From IMG/VR virus record IMGVR_UViG_3300022871_000577, positions 1 through 58,919 of that record: 58,919 bases of DNA; one strand, written 5' to 3'. This stretch comes from a virus. The notes under the pieces are model-generated. The model had not been told where the DNA came from. It searched no databases and saw only the letters and a program-made list of their open reading frames with translations. Positions 24,411 through 32,647 of the stretch are shown in pieces. Numbering within the stretch: position 1 is the stretch's first letter; each line of letters starts with the position of its first letter. Made by a program: the position numbers and the translations under genes.

Positions 24411-26927
24411 ATGGAGACATACATATTATTAGACGATAACTCAGGCTGGTTAATAGAAACACCTGTATTAGTTCCTTTAACTTGGCGATATAAGACTACA
24501 ACTCGGGTTTCTTTACAGGGAGATGGGGGCTTACGCACACAAACAGGCGGTGTTATCGGGGGTAGACCCGGCATAAGCACTACATTAGGCGCTTGGACTC
24601 TAGGTGGTTGTGCTACAATAGGTGTCGGAGTTTCTAAAAGTGGTGCAGGCTCTCCATGGAACGGGTTATACTATAGTGAAGTAAGAAAATATAATGGCGA
24701 TACAAAAACCACTCGACTTTGGGGAAAATATACCATTACTAATACAAATACTAATGTTGAGATTGATTGGGAAACATCATTGGCCGGTCTAAAGGCTTCT
24801 TATGACAATAGATTTTATGCTATTGGTGCAGTAAGACCCTGCGATAGTGCAGGAAAAGAGCTTTATCCATCAGAGCTTAGTATTGATGTGAAGAACTTAG
24901 TTAATATAACAAATATGAACGCAGGATATAAGTCTGAAGATGCTGAGGCAAGTGAGCTTTTTGACTTTCAGCAGAATCTTAATTATGACGATTTTGACTC
25001 CGTTACAGGTGCGGAAGACCCTCTAGGAAACCCCATTTCGCAAACATTTCAGAGTTTGAATAGTGCTAATTTACCGGGTGTTACAAATGACGCCGCAGGT
25101 GCAATGTTTTCTACCGCCGCCAATGACGTAATAACGGCAGATGGTATTGGTAGCGTAAGCAATAATAGTGAGTGTACACAGATGTATCTGTTAGTTTATA
25201 TTCAAAGAGTTTATGGCACTTCTGGTACCGTGAATCCTGAAGTTCTGATAGATACTCCGGAATTAGATAAGTCGATGCCGAATGTTAATTTTGGAACTAG
25301 CGGTTCTACAGGTAACGGTTCAAATGATGAGGGTATGAATACCTTTAGTAGTAATTATGGTAATTCAAATCTACCCTTTAATTCCATTTATTTAACTGGC
25401 GCAAATTATAATAGTTTTATCGCCGCTGGTGGGGGTATTGTTTCAAATTCCGGAATATTTCCAATTTCTGATACCTTATATATAGAGTCTGTGAGATTAA
25501 GTGCCGAAGGAAGTTCTGCAACAATTAAAGAGCTTGTTGCTTTTGACAGTACGCCCTCATTAACTATTGGTGATAGATTATACATATATTTATTTAATGA
25601 TAACAATGTAAGTAAGCCTGTATTCTATGGTTTTATTACTTCTCAAAGAAGAAGTCTAAACGGTAGAACTACTGAAATTACTTATGAGTGTAATGATTTA
25701 ACTTATTTTTTAGACCAATTTTATACTCCTTCTCACTATATTTATAGACCACCGTCATATAATGGTTCTGGAGTCGTTAAAACTTATGATAGAGTATTAA
25801 AAGAAATATTAAATATAGCTGGTATTCCAACTGCAATATTAGATATTCCTACCTTTAATTCACCACCAATGAAATGGATATATCAATCTTTAAAGAGTGT
25901 ATTGGAATGGGCATCAGGATTCTTTGGTAACTATGTGTATTATATAGATAAGTATGGAAGATTAAGATTTAGAGCTGTTAGTTCTGGTTCTGTAGTTAAG
26001 TCTTATGCTGTAGGTAGTTTATCTGAAGATAACTGTGTAGAAGCCTTTTCCCCACTTACAGATTACTCTCGTTCTAGAAGTAGAGTAGTTTTAACCGGAG
26101 ACTTCGCAGTTACAGAGAAAAAGATTACTTCTTATTTTGGTAGAGGCGGACAATTAGACCCTAGTGCTTGTGAACAAACAGGTATATTTTGGTTTTATGA
26201 TACCGTAGATGATGACTTATACGATGATAAAGATGGACAAGAGCATAAGTTTTATTATTTTATGTTTAAACCGGGCGAAACCTTAAATGATAAGTTATTA
26301 ACTGATAGAAATAAGTCTTGTAGAGTTGTCATTAAGAATTACAAGAATGAAGATGGCGAGTATGAAGATGTAGAAATATCTCCTAGAGTTTTTAAAACAG
26401 AAGAGGGAGATTCCGAAATTTATTGTGAAGATGATAGATTCAAACAAGGCAGGAGAATAGAGGTTATTTATGCTGTTCGCACAAATTCTCCTATTCAAGT
26501 TGCTACAAACACAGGATATAATGGCGGAACAGAAGTTGTAAGACGACCTGAGTTTAAGAAAGCCACCAGTTTATATGATTCTATAAATGATACTGCTATA
26601 ATGAATAGTTATCTTTCCACATTAAAGGAGTTTTTTAAGCCTGTTTCCGGGGGTTCTTTAGTTGTAGATGGACTAGATTTAGATATTGACTTAATAGACA
26701 AAGTATCTATTACAGGAACTTCTTTACCTGTAGCAGAGTCTACTGGTTTAACTGTATATGGTATTAATTATGATTGCGTTAATCTAAGAACTAATATAGA
26801 ATTATCGAATAAAACAATGCTTAATTTACCATTCTTCGATGTTATGAGAGAACGGTCAAGAAATAAGAATGAGCTGTTAGCTAAAATGGGTATCATAGAA
26901 GATATGACACTCTATAGAAGAGGTTAA
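24411..26927 (+). CDS. Tail hub / baseplate protein (Tal/gp27-like)
   Basis: 838 residues, starting 1 nt after the previous stop. The N-terminal half is Gly/Thr-rich with VSLQGDGGLRTQTGG and a beta-sandwich region. Residues about 380-620 look like a tail-hub domain (GDRLYIYLFNDN, VFYGFITSQRR, ITYECNDLTYFLDQFY, then LEWASGFFGNYVYYIDKYGRLRFRA). The C-terminus ends in helices. Hub proteins close the tail tube and hold the fibre machinery. No peptidase motif seen. Confidence 0.68.
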   Translation: METYILLDDNSGWLIETPVLVPLTWRYKTTTRVSLQGDGGLRTQTGGVIGGRPGISTTLGAWTLGGCATIGVGVSKSGAGSPWNGLYYSEVRKYNGDTKTTRLWGKYTITNTNTNVEIDWETSLAGLKASYDNRFYAIGAVRPCDSAGKELYPSELSIDVKNLVNITNMNAGYKSEDAEASELFDFQQNLNYDDFDSVTGAEDPLGNPISQTFQSLNSANLPGVTNDAAGAMFSTAANDVITADGIGSVSNNSECTQMYLLVYIQRVYGTSGTVNPEVLIDTPELDKSMPNVNFGTSGSTGNGSNDEGMNTFSSNYGNSNLPFNSIYLTGANYNSFIAAGGGIVSNSGIFPISDTLYIESVRLSAEGSSATIKELVAFDSTPSLTIGDRLYIYLFNDNNVSKPVFYGFITSQRRSLNGRTTEITYECNDLTYFLDQFYTPSHYIYRPPSYNGSGVVKTYDRVLKEILNIAGIPTAILDIPTFNSPPMKWIYQSLKSVLEWASGFFGNYVYYIDKYGRLRFRAVSSGSVVKSYAVGSLSEDNCVEAFSPLTDYSRSRSRVVLTGDFAVTEKKITSYFGRGGQLDPSACEQTGIFWFYDTVDDDLYDDKDGQEHKFYYFMFKPGETLNDKLLTDRNKSCRVVIKNYKNEDGEYEDVEISPRVFKTEEGDSEIYCEDDRFKQGRRIEVIYAVRTNSPIQVATNTGYNGGTEVVRRPEFKKATSLYDSINDTAIMNSYLSTLKEFFKPVSGGSLVVDGLDLDIDLIDKVSITGTSLPVAESTGLTVYGINYDCVNLRTNIELSNKTMLNLPFFDVMRERSRNKNELLAKMGIIEDMTLYRRG

Positions 26928-26928
26928 T

Positions 26929-27012
26929 ATGATATACGAAATCATAGCGTTAATAACGCTCATAGTCTTATTGTTTGTAATTAGACACATGCAACATATC
27001 AACATAGTTTAA
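26929..27012 (+). CDS. 27-residue membrane peptide
   Basis: Starts 1 nt after the hub gene (GAGGTTAATATG supplies a weak SD). It is almost entirely one hydrophobic helix (IIALITLIVLLFVI) followed by a short polar tail. The size and tail-module end position recall tiny holins or spanin-like peptides, but the assignment is open. Confidence 0.45.
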   Translation: MIYEIIALITLIVLLFVIRHMQHINIV

Positions 27013-27023
27013 AATATCGTTTA

Positions 27024-27074
27024 TTCTTATATGGTATAGGCATAAAGAAGCAATCTCACTCTAAAGCAAGATTG
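27024..27074. terminator. Weak hairpins in the convergent gap (possible bidirectional terminator)
   Basis: The 107-bp gap between the converging arms has an imperfect hairpin at 27024-27049 (TTCTTATATG with CATAAAGAA) and a perfect 6-bp stem at 27051-27074 (CAATCT / AGATTG). Neither has a clear U tract. Termination is expected here from gene orientation more than from the structures. Confidence 0.25.
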
Positions 27075-27119
27075 TATTGTATATAGTAGAAGATGCTCTT
27101 AAAACTCAACCTCGAAAGA

Positions 27120-27344
27120 TTACTGCTTGTTCTTAGTCCAGTTGTAACACCCATAAATATTCACAAAAATAAGAATGATAGATAACACTAACAATGAGTA
27201 GTTACCTAAGAGATGTGCTTGTATTACATAGAGAAGATTCGCTACAATTTGTAGATGCCAACCATAGATTTTCTTTCTAGTCAATAGTAAAGCACCAAAT
27301 AGAAATCCTATATTTCCTACCCAACCTAATATTTGTTCTATCAT
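27120..27344 (-). CDS. Three-helix membrane protein resembling half of a PnuC transporter
   Basis: 74 residues with three predicted transmembrane helices. The segment LLLTRKKIYGWHLQIVANLL and the ending NIYGCYNW match the repeat pattern of PnuC vitamin transporters (a 3+1+3 helix fold), so it could be a single three-helix repeat acting as a dimer, like SemiSWEETs versus SWEETs. Role in nicotinamide riboside uptake is inference. Confidence 0.55.
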   Translation of the reverse strand: MIEQILGWVGNIGFLFGALLLTRKKIYGWHLQIVANLLYVIQAHLLGNYSLLVLSIILIFVNIYGCYNWTKNKQ

Positions 27345-27688
27345 AATAACTTCTTTCTACATTCATAACATAGAGATTGAACATAAAGACCTGTATCTTT
27401 AGAGACACAATCAAAACTGCCGCACTCTTCACATATCGCTGTACTGCTCATTTCAGCAAGCCTCACTAAATCTGCGATTTTAGTTCGTCTTTCTGCTATT
27501 TTACCTTCTTTATAGTAAACTCTAAGACTACCAAATTTCTGTTTCACCTGAGTAAACCTCACAGTAGAATCTAATGCTATAATGTTCTTACAGAGATTAC
27601 TCATCAATCTGTTCCAACCTGTACCTACATTATAATCGTTACTCGCTAAAGCTCTCTTATAATAAGATTTAATATTATCATTCATCAT
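27341..27688 (-). CDS. Conserved phage-type hypothetical protein with Zn-binding Cys
   Basis: 115 residues. The pattern VGTGWNRLMSNLC, FTQVKQKFGSLRVYY, then ICEECGSFDC and a final CYECRKK resembles a small protein I know from many phages and prophages, always of unknown function. Two Cys pairs suggest one zinc. Overlaps its downstream neighbour by ATGA and the HNH remnant upstream by 11 nt. Confidence 0.6.
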   Translation of the reverse strand: MMNDNIKSYYKRALASNDYNVGTGWNRLMSNLCKNIIALDSTVRFTQVKQKFGSLRVYYKEGKIAERRTKIADLVRLAEMSSTAICEECGSFDCVSKDTGLYVQSLCYECRKKLL

Positions 27689-28174
27689 TAACCTCTATAG
27701 TAGTAGTGTTGTTAGTTAATTTTTTGAATATAAATTTATGCGTAGTTTTCCACTCATTATTAATACATTTATGTATAGATGACCTATTGATATTTAATTC
27801 TCTAGAGGCCTCAGAGATACTGTTAAAAAATTTAATAAAATTATTATTTAAGTCATACTGTATTACTTGAGTAGATAAATTAGTTCTATCGACACGTTTA
27901 CTATTCTCACTTTGTTCAATAAATCTACAGTTAGCATATATGTAGTTATCTTTACTGTCAATTCTATCAATGCTAGGTTTAGTCATTTTAAACGCTTTAT
28001 CGCGCAACCAGAGCTTTTTTATCTCATATTTAGTAATGAGACACTTAATATCTTTAGCACCGTACCATTTATACGCTTTACAGTTTGGATTTTCACATCT
28101 TTCTTATTCTTATCTACATGAAATAGATTGAGTGTTTTAATCTGTCTACATTTACTACATAGTTTAGTATTCAT
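27678..28174 (-). pseudogene. Frameshifted HNH endonuclease remnant with NUMOD1-like C-terminus
   Basis: ATG at 28174 (overlapping the upstream stop as TAATG) encodes MNTKLCSKCRQIKTLNLF, a zinc-finger start, but this frame stops near 28016. The frame shifted within the A-rich stretch near 28095 continues as CENPNCKAYKWYGAKDIKC into KPSIDRIDSKDNYIYANCRF, the HNH-like core shared with the gene at 41067, then a NUMOD1-like part (SISEASRELNINRSSIHKCI). A single indel plus probable internal loss explains it; the downstream part could still be translated from an internal start. Confidence 0.7.
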
Positions 28175-28806
28175 TATTCAGTCTCTATTATAGTAGGTTC
28201 ATTAGTCATTTTATACTGTTCATCTAAAAGCGCCACGTTATAGAATGAAATCCCGCCAGAGTTTACAACTCTGCCGCCATTCATATGTATGTGACCAAAA
28301 ATTGAGTTCAACGGAGATTTCTTCGTAATCTCCCTTTGCAATATTTCACAACCACATCTTACATCATGTAAATTTCTATCTAAAATTCCATAAGGGGGAC
28401 AATGCGTAATTAAGAAATCTAGATTCTGGGGAACAAGTTCCCAGTTATTCTTTAATTCTATAGAACCTCTTTCATACATGAAAGACCAATTATTGAACAT
28501 AGGACTATAGGGGCTACCATAGAAAGTCTTTCCCATTAATTCTATTGCTTCATTATGTAAGTAATGAGCATTAGTAAATAATTGTTTTGACGTGACGGGA
28601 CCTATTTTTTCAAGAAAAGTGTCGTGATTTCCGGCAATGCAGATAACATGTTTGAAGTTTAAACTACCGAACCAGCAATTCATTTCATATAGAGAAGCTT
28701 CTGATGTAATTCTCATGTCTCCTGCATGAATTAATATATCGCCAGATATAGGATTCAGGTTTAGGTGGAGGCCGTGTGTGTCGCTTATAGCGATAATTCT
28801 AGTCAT
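28174..28806 (-). CDS. Calcineurin-like metallophosphoesterase
   Basis: 210 residues. The metal-binding motifs are intact: ISDTHG, AGDMR, AGNHDTF, ITHCPPYG and GHIHMNGG. A variant of the phosphoesterase family also found in bacteria and phages with unknown substrates (nucleotides or phosphoproteins). A junction SD (CTAAGGAGTAATAATG) precedes it. Confidence 0.85.
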   Translation of the reverse strand: MTRIIAISDTHGLHLNLNPISGDILIHAGDMRITSEASLYEMNCWFGSLNFKHVICIAGNHDTFLEKIGPVTSKQLFTNAHYLHNEAIELMGKTFYGSPYSPMFNNWSFMYERGSIELKNNWELVPQNLDFLITHCPPYGILDRNLHDVRCGCEILQREITKKSPLNSIFGHIHMNGGRVVNSGGISFYNVALLDEQYKMTNEPTIIETE

Positions 28807-28815
28807 TATTACTCC

Positions 28816-29028
28816 TTAGTCAGTAAATATTCTCCCAAATAATCTATCAGGTTTAGCAGAATCACAAGAACATCTTCTATCCTCTACTTTTTTAAAACAC
28901 TCTTTATGGTATTTAATATCTCCGCCATTTCTTTCTAATATGTATTTTTCTCCGACGTTTATATATTGTCCACATTCCCTACATACTGAGTTTAATCTTT
29001 CTTCGTCGTTCTCTATTGTGCCTCTCAT
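28816..29028 (-). CDS. Small zinc-binding protein
   Basis: 70 residues with CRECGQYI and, later, YHKECF and CSCD; a probable zinc-finger of LIM or treble-clef type. Its last codons (TTTACTGACTAAGGAG) include the SD of the next gene, one of the recurrent junctions in this region. Function unknown. Confidence 0.55.
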   Translation of the reverse strand: MRGTIENDEERLNSVCRECGQYINVGEKYILERNGGDIKYHKECFKKVEDRRCSCDSAKPDRLFGRIFTD

Positions 29029-29029
29029 C

Positions 29030-29389
29030 TCACCCCTCCTTAGTCAGTTCATCTAAATTATTCTGCCTGTCTTTAATTTCTAGCTCTAATCTCTTTATTT
29101 CAGCTTTTTTAAATTCTTCTTTTTGAGTCTTCTCTCTTTCTGATTTTTGAGTTAATGTTTCAGATGGAATTGCTGTAAAAAATTTACTACCTTTATCGCT
29201 TGGTCTAACTGTCATAGCATCAAATCCCATTCTTTTACTCAATCTTTCCCAAGCCCTATTAGCATTTTCTTGAGGTGATGAAAAAGCATTATTCACTCCA
29301 TTAAAAGATATGCAAGGAACAGGTTTGCAGTTCTCTAAAATTTTCTTTAAATCAGTTTTACTCATTTCATATTCTACTCTTGAATTCAT
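29030..29389 (-). CDS. Hypothetical protein with C-terminal coiled coil
   Basis: 119 residues. The N-terminal part (LENCKPVPCISFNG, NRAWERLSKRMGFDAMTVRP) is folded-looking; the C-terminal 40 residues are a charged helix (KKAEIKRLELEIKDRQNNLDEL) that ends LTKEG at the recurrent junction sequence. No family recognised with confidence. Confidence 0.55.
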   Translation of the reverse strand: MNSRVEYEMSKTDLKKILENCKPVPCISFNGVNNAFSSPQENANRAWERLSKRMGFDAMTVRPSDKGSKFFTAIPSETLTQKSEREKTQKEEFKKAEIKRLELEIKDRQNNLDELTKEG

Positions 29390-29403
29390 ATCCTCACTCC
29401 TCC

Positions 29404-29730
29404 TTAATCAGCTACGTTTTTATGACTCTCTGTGTAATAATCATATTCCTGTTGTTTATCTATTTCCCAAATTCCAGGACTTAACGTAATGTTGTCATGG
29501 CGTTCTTTAACGACACATCTAACATCTGTTTCTACATCATTTTTTAGATACAGAACTCCATCTTGCTCGTAAAATTCCACTCCATCTTTAATGTCTATAA
29601 CATGATGATTGCCTGAAACTTCTGACTCAGCTATAATATGATACTGACCTTTTATCGTAACTTTTTTTGCTGATTTTGGAATACTATTTACTTTTCTTAA
29701 GGAAACTTCGCCGTGTAGTACCATTTTCAC
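29404..29730 (-). CDS. Hypothetical beta-rich partner of the DUF6745-like gene
   Basis: 108 residues; a beta-rich core (VTIKGQYHIIAESEVSGNHHVID, VEFYEQDGVLYLKND) ends in an acidic, Tyr-rich tail. It lies 3 nt from the repeat protein gene at 29734-31008. I recall similar small proteins beside DUF6745 genes in other genomes, which would suggest a functional pair, but cannot check this here. Confidence 0.55.
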   Translation of the reverse strand: MKMVLHGEVSLRKVNSIPKSAKKVTIKGQYHIIAESEVSGNHHVIDIKDGVEFYEQDGVLYLKNDVETDVRCVVKERHDNITLSPGIWEIDKQQEYDYYTESHKNVAD

Positions 29731-29733
29731 CTC

Positions 29734-31008
29734 CTATTTAATGTTGGTTAATGTATCGTTCTTGCCTTTTAGTCTATACTGAATCGCTTTTGGTAAAGTA
29801 TCACTTTGAGGACTTACTGCTTCAACGTGGAAAACTCCATCAACGCTGAGATTTTTCATACGCAAATGATAGGCGTGGTCCAAGTTAAATAAGCTCCCCA
29901 AATCCCATAACTCATATTCTGATTTTTTCCACCATTCTTGATTGTGATTTTTCCAATCGTCTATTTTATTTCCTAGTGTAAGTAATCTATCCACACCATA
30001 CTTGCGTACAAACTCTGTTCTAACGTCTGCGTTCTGTTCTTTCTTAAAAAATTCAATATCTAATAGCTCCGACGATGTTTCGGCTAGATATTTTGGAACA
30101 GCTATTCCGTTAAGCATATGCAGCCCATACCCATCGGAATATTCTAAAGCCATTCCTCCGTCTTTATGTAATTGCCCCCTTTCATTTAATTCTAGTTTAT
30201 TTGGTTTTTCACATACAAACACTATGTTCTTGAATGTATAGCACCACCCACAAGAACAAGCTAAGTCATACCAGATATCAAATATCTTGAAGTTTTCATC
30301 GTATGGCAATAATCCATACTTTTCAAAATATTTGTGATAAGCTATCCAGTTGATATCGTGCTGACACCACGAATATGTTTCAATGTTTTCTAATTTGGTA
30401 TTATTGATGTTATCCCTGATGTTATCCCTGATGTTAGCCCTGATGTTAGCCCCGGTGTTATCCCAGATGTTATCCCAGATGTTCTCCCTGATGTTATCCC
30501 AGATGTTATCCCCGATGTTCTCCACGATGTTAGCCCTGATGTTATCCCTGATGTTATCCCTGATGTTAGCCCTGATGTTATCCCTGATGTTATCCCCGAT
30601 GTTCTCCACGATGTTCTCCACGATGTTATCCCTGATGTTCTCCCTGATGTTCTCCCCGATGTTCTCCCCGATGTTCTCCCCGATGTTAGCCCTGATGTTA
30701 TCCCTGATGTTAGCCCCGATGTTCTCCCAGATGTTATCCCTGATGTTATCCCCGATGTTATCCCCTTTATCTACAACTTTAAATGCTTTAACAATCTCTG
30801 GAAAAATATTAATTATAATTTGAGCCTGTAAAGGACTTTGACAATACCAAAATTTAGGCTTATCTTTTTTTAATATCTTATAGAATTTATTCCAAGACTC
30901 TTCCGTAACTTTTTTATTGATAGATGATGTGTCTCTCCCAATCTTTAAACAATATTCTCGCCATTCGGCGATACCGTATTTTTGTTTCTTAGTTAATTTA
31001 TCTTTCAT
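29734..31008 (-). CDS. DUF6745-like protein with thirty tetrapeptide repeats
   Basis: 424 residues. N-terminus about 1-80 is helical with WREYCLKIG and FWYCQSPLQAQ. Residues about 83-202 are thirty consecutive (D/E/A)-N-I-(R/G/W/V) units. The C-terminal about 210-424 has W- and C-rich segments (WYDLACSCGWCYTFKN, QLHKDGGMALEYSDGYGLHMLNG, AVPKYLAE, ADVRTEFVRKYGVDRLLTLG) that match my memory of the DUF6745 family, whose members can carry similar period-4 valine repeats. Function is unknown for the family. The repeats probably form a regular helix or solenoid. Confidence 0.7.
   Translation of the reverse strand: MKDKLTKKQKYGIAEWREYCLKIGRDTSSINKKVTEESWNKFYKILKKDKPKFWYCQSPLQAQIIINIFPEIVKAFKVVDKGDNIGDNIRDNIWENIGANIRDNIRANIGENIGENIGENIRENIRDNIVENIVENIGDNIRDNIRANIRDNIRDNIRANIVENIGDNIWDNIRENIWDNIWDNTGANIRANIRDNIRDNINNTKLENIETYSWCQHDINWIAYHKYFEKYGLLPYDENFKIFDIWYDLACSCGWCYTFKNIVFVCEKPNKLELNERGQLHKDGGMALEYSDGYGLHMLNGIAVPKYLAETSSELLDIEFFKKEQNADVRTEFVRKYGVDRLLTLGNKIDDWKNHNQEWWKKSEYELWDLGSLFNLDHAYHLRMKNLSVDGVFHVEAVSPQSDTLPKAIQYRLKGKNDTLTNIK
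30403..30762 (-). repeat. 12-bp minisatellite, 30 units, coding for tetrapeptides
   Basis: Thirty in-frame 12-bp units (plus-strand form GATGTTATCCCT with variants). On the coding strand AACATC (Asn-Ile) is almost constant. The codon after it is AGG, GGG, TGG or GTG (Arg, Gly, Trp, Val) and the next is GAT, GAG or GCT (Asp, Glu, Ala). One unit has ACC for ATC. Frame is never broken. Confidence 0.92.
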
Positions 31009-31012
31009 ATCC

Positions 31013-31231
31013 TCACTCCTTAGTTAAAATTACTTCTTCCTTACAAATAGAGTCATCAAAATAACATAAATTCTTTTCAGCTTCTTTTAATGTTGAGAAA
31101 CTGTCTGTGCAACTAGCACCACACAAACTATTTAACCAAGCATCACGCCAGCCAAGCAACCATCCTTTTTGTTGGATAACATAACATACTCGATTGTCTA
31201 CACAAATTCGTTTAATAATTCTACACTTCAT
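31013..31231 (-). CDS. Hypothetical protein, cysteine-containing
   Basis: 72 residues. RVCYVIQQKGWLLGWRDAW followed by FSTLKEAEKNL resembles a small phage protein fold in which aromatic residues precede an 'EEAE' helix; five cysteines. It ends LTKE inside the shared junction CTAAGGAGTGAGGATATG. Function unknown. Confidence 0.55.
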   Translation of the reverse strand: MKCRIIKRICVDNRVCYVIQQKGWLLGWRDAWLNSLCGASCTDSFSTLKEAEKNLCYFDDSICKEEVILTKE

Positions 31232-31246
31232 TTCTCACTCTCCTTG

Positions 31247-31441
31247 TTAAACTAAAAGATTTTTCTCTTTTAAATAATCTAAAACTGCTCTAGCTGTGTA
31301 TCTATCTGCTAATTTTACTTTATATTCAAGTTTTGAATAATCTCCTTTAGTCCAATATTCTTTGCCCTTAATATCAATACAATATTGACAGTATGCTTTA
31401 TGAACTCTTTCACATATATTTTCAAAATCACATGCATTCAT
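31247..31441 (-). CDS. Hypothetical small protein
   Basis: 64 residues. The core YWTKGDYSKLEYKVKLADRYTARAVLDYL is a helical, charged pattern seen in small phage proteins of unknown role; three Cys near the N-terminus (ACDFENICE, YCQYC). It starts right after a CTAAGGAGTGAGGATATG junction. Confidence 0.5.
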   Translation of the reverse strand: MNACDFENICERVHKAYCQYCIDIKGKEYWTKGDYSKLEYKVKLADRYTARAVLDYLKEKNLLV

Positions 31442-31445
31442 ATCC

Positions 31446-31784
31446 TCACTCCTTAGTTAGTTCATCTTGTTTTTGGCAGATTGCTTTGGCTAAGAACTTA
31501 CAATGTCTCTCTAAGATACCTCTTTCTCCCTCAAGACTGTCCCAATAATGGTCTGTCATTATCTCCTCTATCTCCTTGCAAGAGGGTAGGGAACTTACGC
31601 TGATAAAATCTTCCTGACATTTCTCTGTCCACTTCTCCCAATCATCACACGCATATCCCTCATTACAAATATCATCACCAGTATGAGAACACATTTCGTT
31701 TTTTGATTTCTTTAATTTTTCTATATAACAAATTAATCCAATAATAATCAGAACTTGTATAAATGGAATAATAGCTTCAATCAT
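31446..31784 (-). CDS. N-terminally anchored membrane protein, hypothetical
   Basis: 112 residues: one transmembrane helix (IIPFIQVLIIIGLICYI), then a Cys/acidic domain (CSHTGDDICNEGYACDDWEKW, LPSCKEIEEIM, LERHCKFLAKAI) and the LTKE ending. It overlaps the membrane protease gene by ATGA, so the two may act together at the membrane. Confidence 0.55.
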   Translation of the reverse strand: MIEAIIPFIQVLIIIGLICYIEKLKKSKNEMCSHTGDDICNEGYACDDWEKWTEKCQEDFISVSSLPSCKEIEEIMTDHYWDSLEGERGILERHCKFLAKAICQKQDELTKE

Positions 31785-32509
31785 TTTATCCTTCTTTCAT
31801 CTAACAAGTTCATCATCTTAGCCAGAATTGTAATATAAACTAAGTCTATTGATAATAATAGAATCATATTTACTGGTATTTTATTACCATACGCTGAGAT
31901 AAACCATACTGCAATAATCGCTACCTGAGCTATCATTAATGCCCAGAATGAGATACCAATTAAATACTTGTAAAATCTATCAGACATCTTTCTGCGTAAT
32001 GGAAATATCCAAAGATAACCGCCATCAAGTGCAGGTATTGGTAACATATTAAATACGAATAATGTACTATTTAGAAATGCTGTATAGAATAATATTATGT
32101 TAAAGTTCTCTACACGAACATAGCTAATAGCACCTGTAAAGAAATACGCACACATAGAATAATCTATATAAATACCTTTAAGAATAGAGCCATAGTGAAT
32201 TAGATAGCATACAAAAGCGATTGATAGATTCATCGCAACACCAGCCATTAAAATAATACATTGTTTCCAATAAGCTATATTCGTCAAACTATTCATTACA
32301 GTTAAAGACTCCTCTATCTCGCAGTAACCGCCTAATGGTAATAAAGATAATCTCCAGTCAATCTTACCTATCTTCTTGTGTAGTAGTACGGGACCGAAGC
32401 CTATCGAGAAAGCACTCACAGGAACCTTAAAGTAGAGTGATGCTAAAAGATGACTCAATTCGTGTAAGATTACTGAACCCAAAAGTATTGCAACATATAG
32501 TATCCACAT
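31781..32509 (-). CDS. M50 (site-2 type) membrane metalloprotease
   Basis: 242 residues, polytopic. Zinc motif HELSH near residue 16 inside the first hydrophobic segment, followed by GFGPVLLHKK and LPLGGYCEIEES, and the second metal site in LPIPALDGGYLW (LDG motif) near residue 165. Further helices follow. These are the hallmarks of S2P-like proteases, which cut substrates within the membrane; there is no PDZ domain. Such a protease is unusual in a phage. A target could be a host anti-sigma factor or membrane sensor (inference). Confidence 0.85.
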   Translation of the reverse strand: MWILYVAILLGSVILHELSHLLASLYFKVPVSAFSIGFGPVLLHKKIGKIDWRLSLLPLGGYCEIEESLTVMNSLTNIAYWKQCIILMAGVAMNLSIAFVCYLIHYGSILKGIYIDYSMCAYFFTGAISYVRVENFNIILFYTAFLNSTLFVFNMLPIPALDGGYLWIFPLRRKMSDRFYKYLIGISFWALMIAQVAIIAVWFISAYGNKIPVNMILLLSIDLVYITILAKMMNLLDERRIK

Positions 32510-32512
32510 AAG

Positions 32513-32638
32513 TTAAATCCTCTCCTTTAGATGATTAAGTATATCTATAATTTTACATAGAGCCAATGGAACTGAGACTACTACTATAAAAGTTAAAATT
32601 TCTATGACCTTAAACATGCTTATTTTAAAATTTTTCAT
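32513..32638 (-). CDS. 41-residue membrane peptide
   Basis: ATG at 32638 to TAA at 32513; one hydrophobic helix (VIEILTFIVVVSVPLALC) followed by a short basic tail, with AAGGAG at its very end serving the protease gene. Packed between the zincin-like and M50 genes. Function unknown. Confidence 0.5.
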   Translation of the reverse strand: MKNFKISMFKVIEILTFIVVVSVPLALCKIIDILNHLKERI

Positions 32639-32647
32639 AAGTGTATT

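Noticed and set aside
27013-27119. Possible tRNA or small RNA in the convergent gap
   Set aside because: No acceptor stem, anticodon arm or T-loop consensus; only two weak hairpins.
27930-27970. TTGACA near a TATGCT in the HNH remnant
   Set aside because: It falls on the conserved RIDSKDNYIYAN codons; the -10 matches only four of six, and no gene start follows.
30403-30762. Possible CRISPR array or diversity-generating retroelement target
   Set aside because: The repeats are 12 bp with no spacers, stay in frame, and no reverse transcriptase or cas gene is near. Variation is not the adenine-specific type.
30383-30823. Met/Leu/Ser repetitive open frame on the plus strand
   Set aside because: Antisense of the 12-bp minisatellite in the DUF6745-like gene; no SD and only repeat-derived residues.
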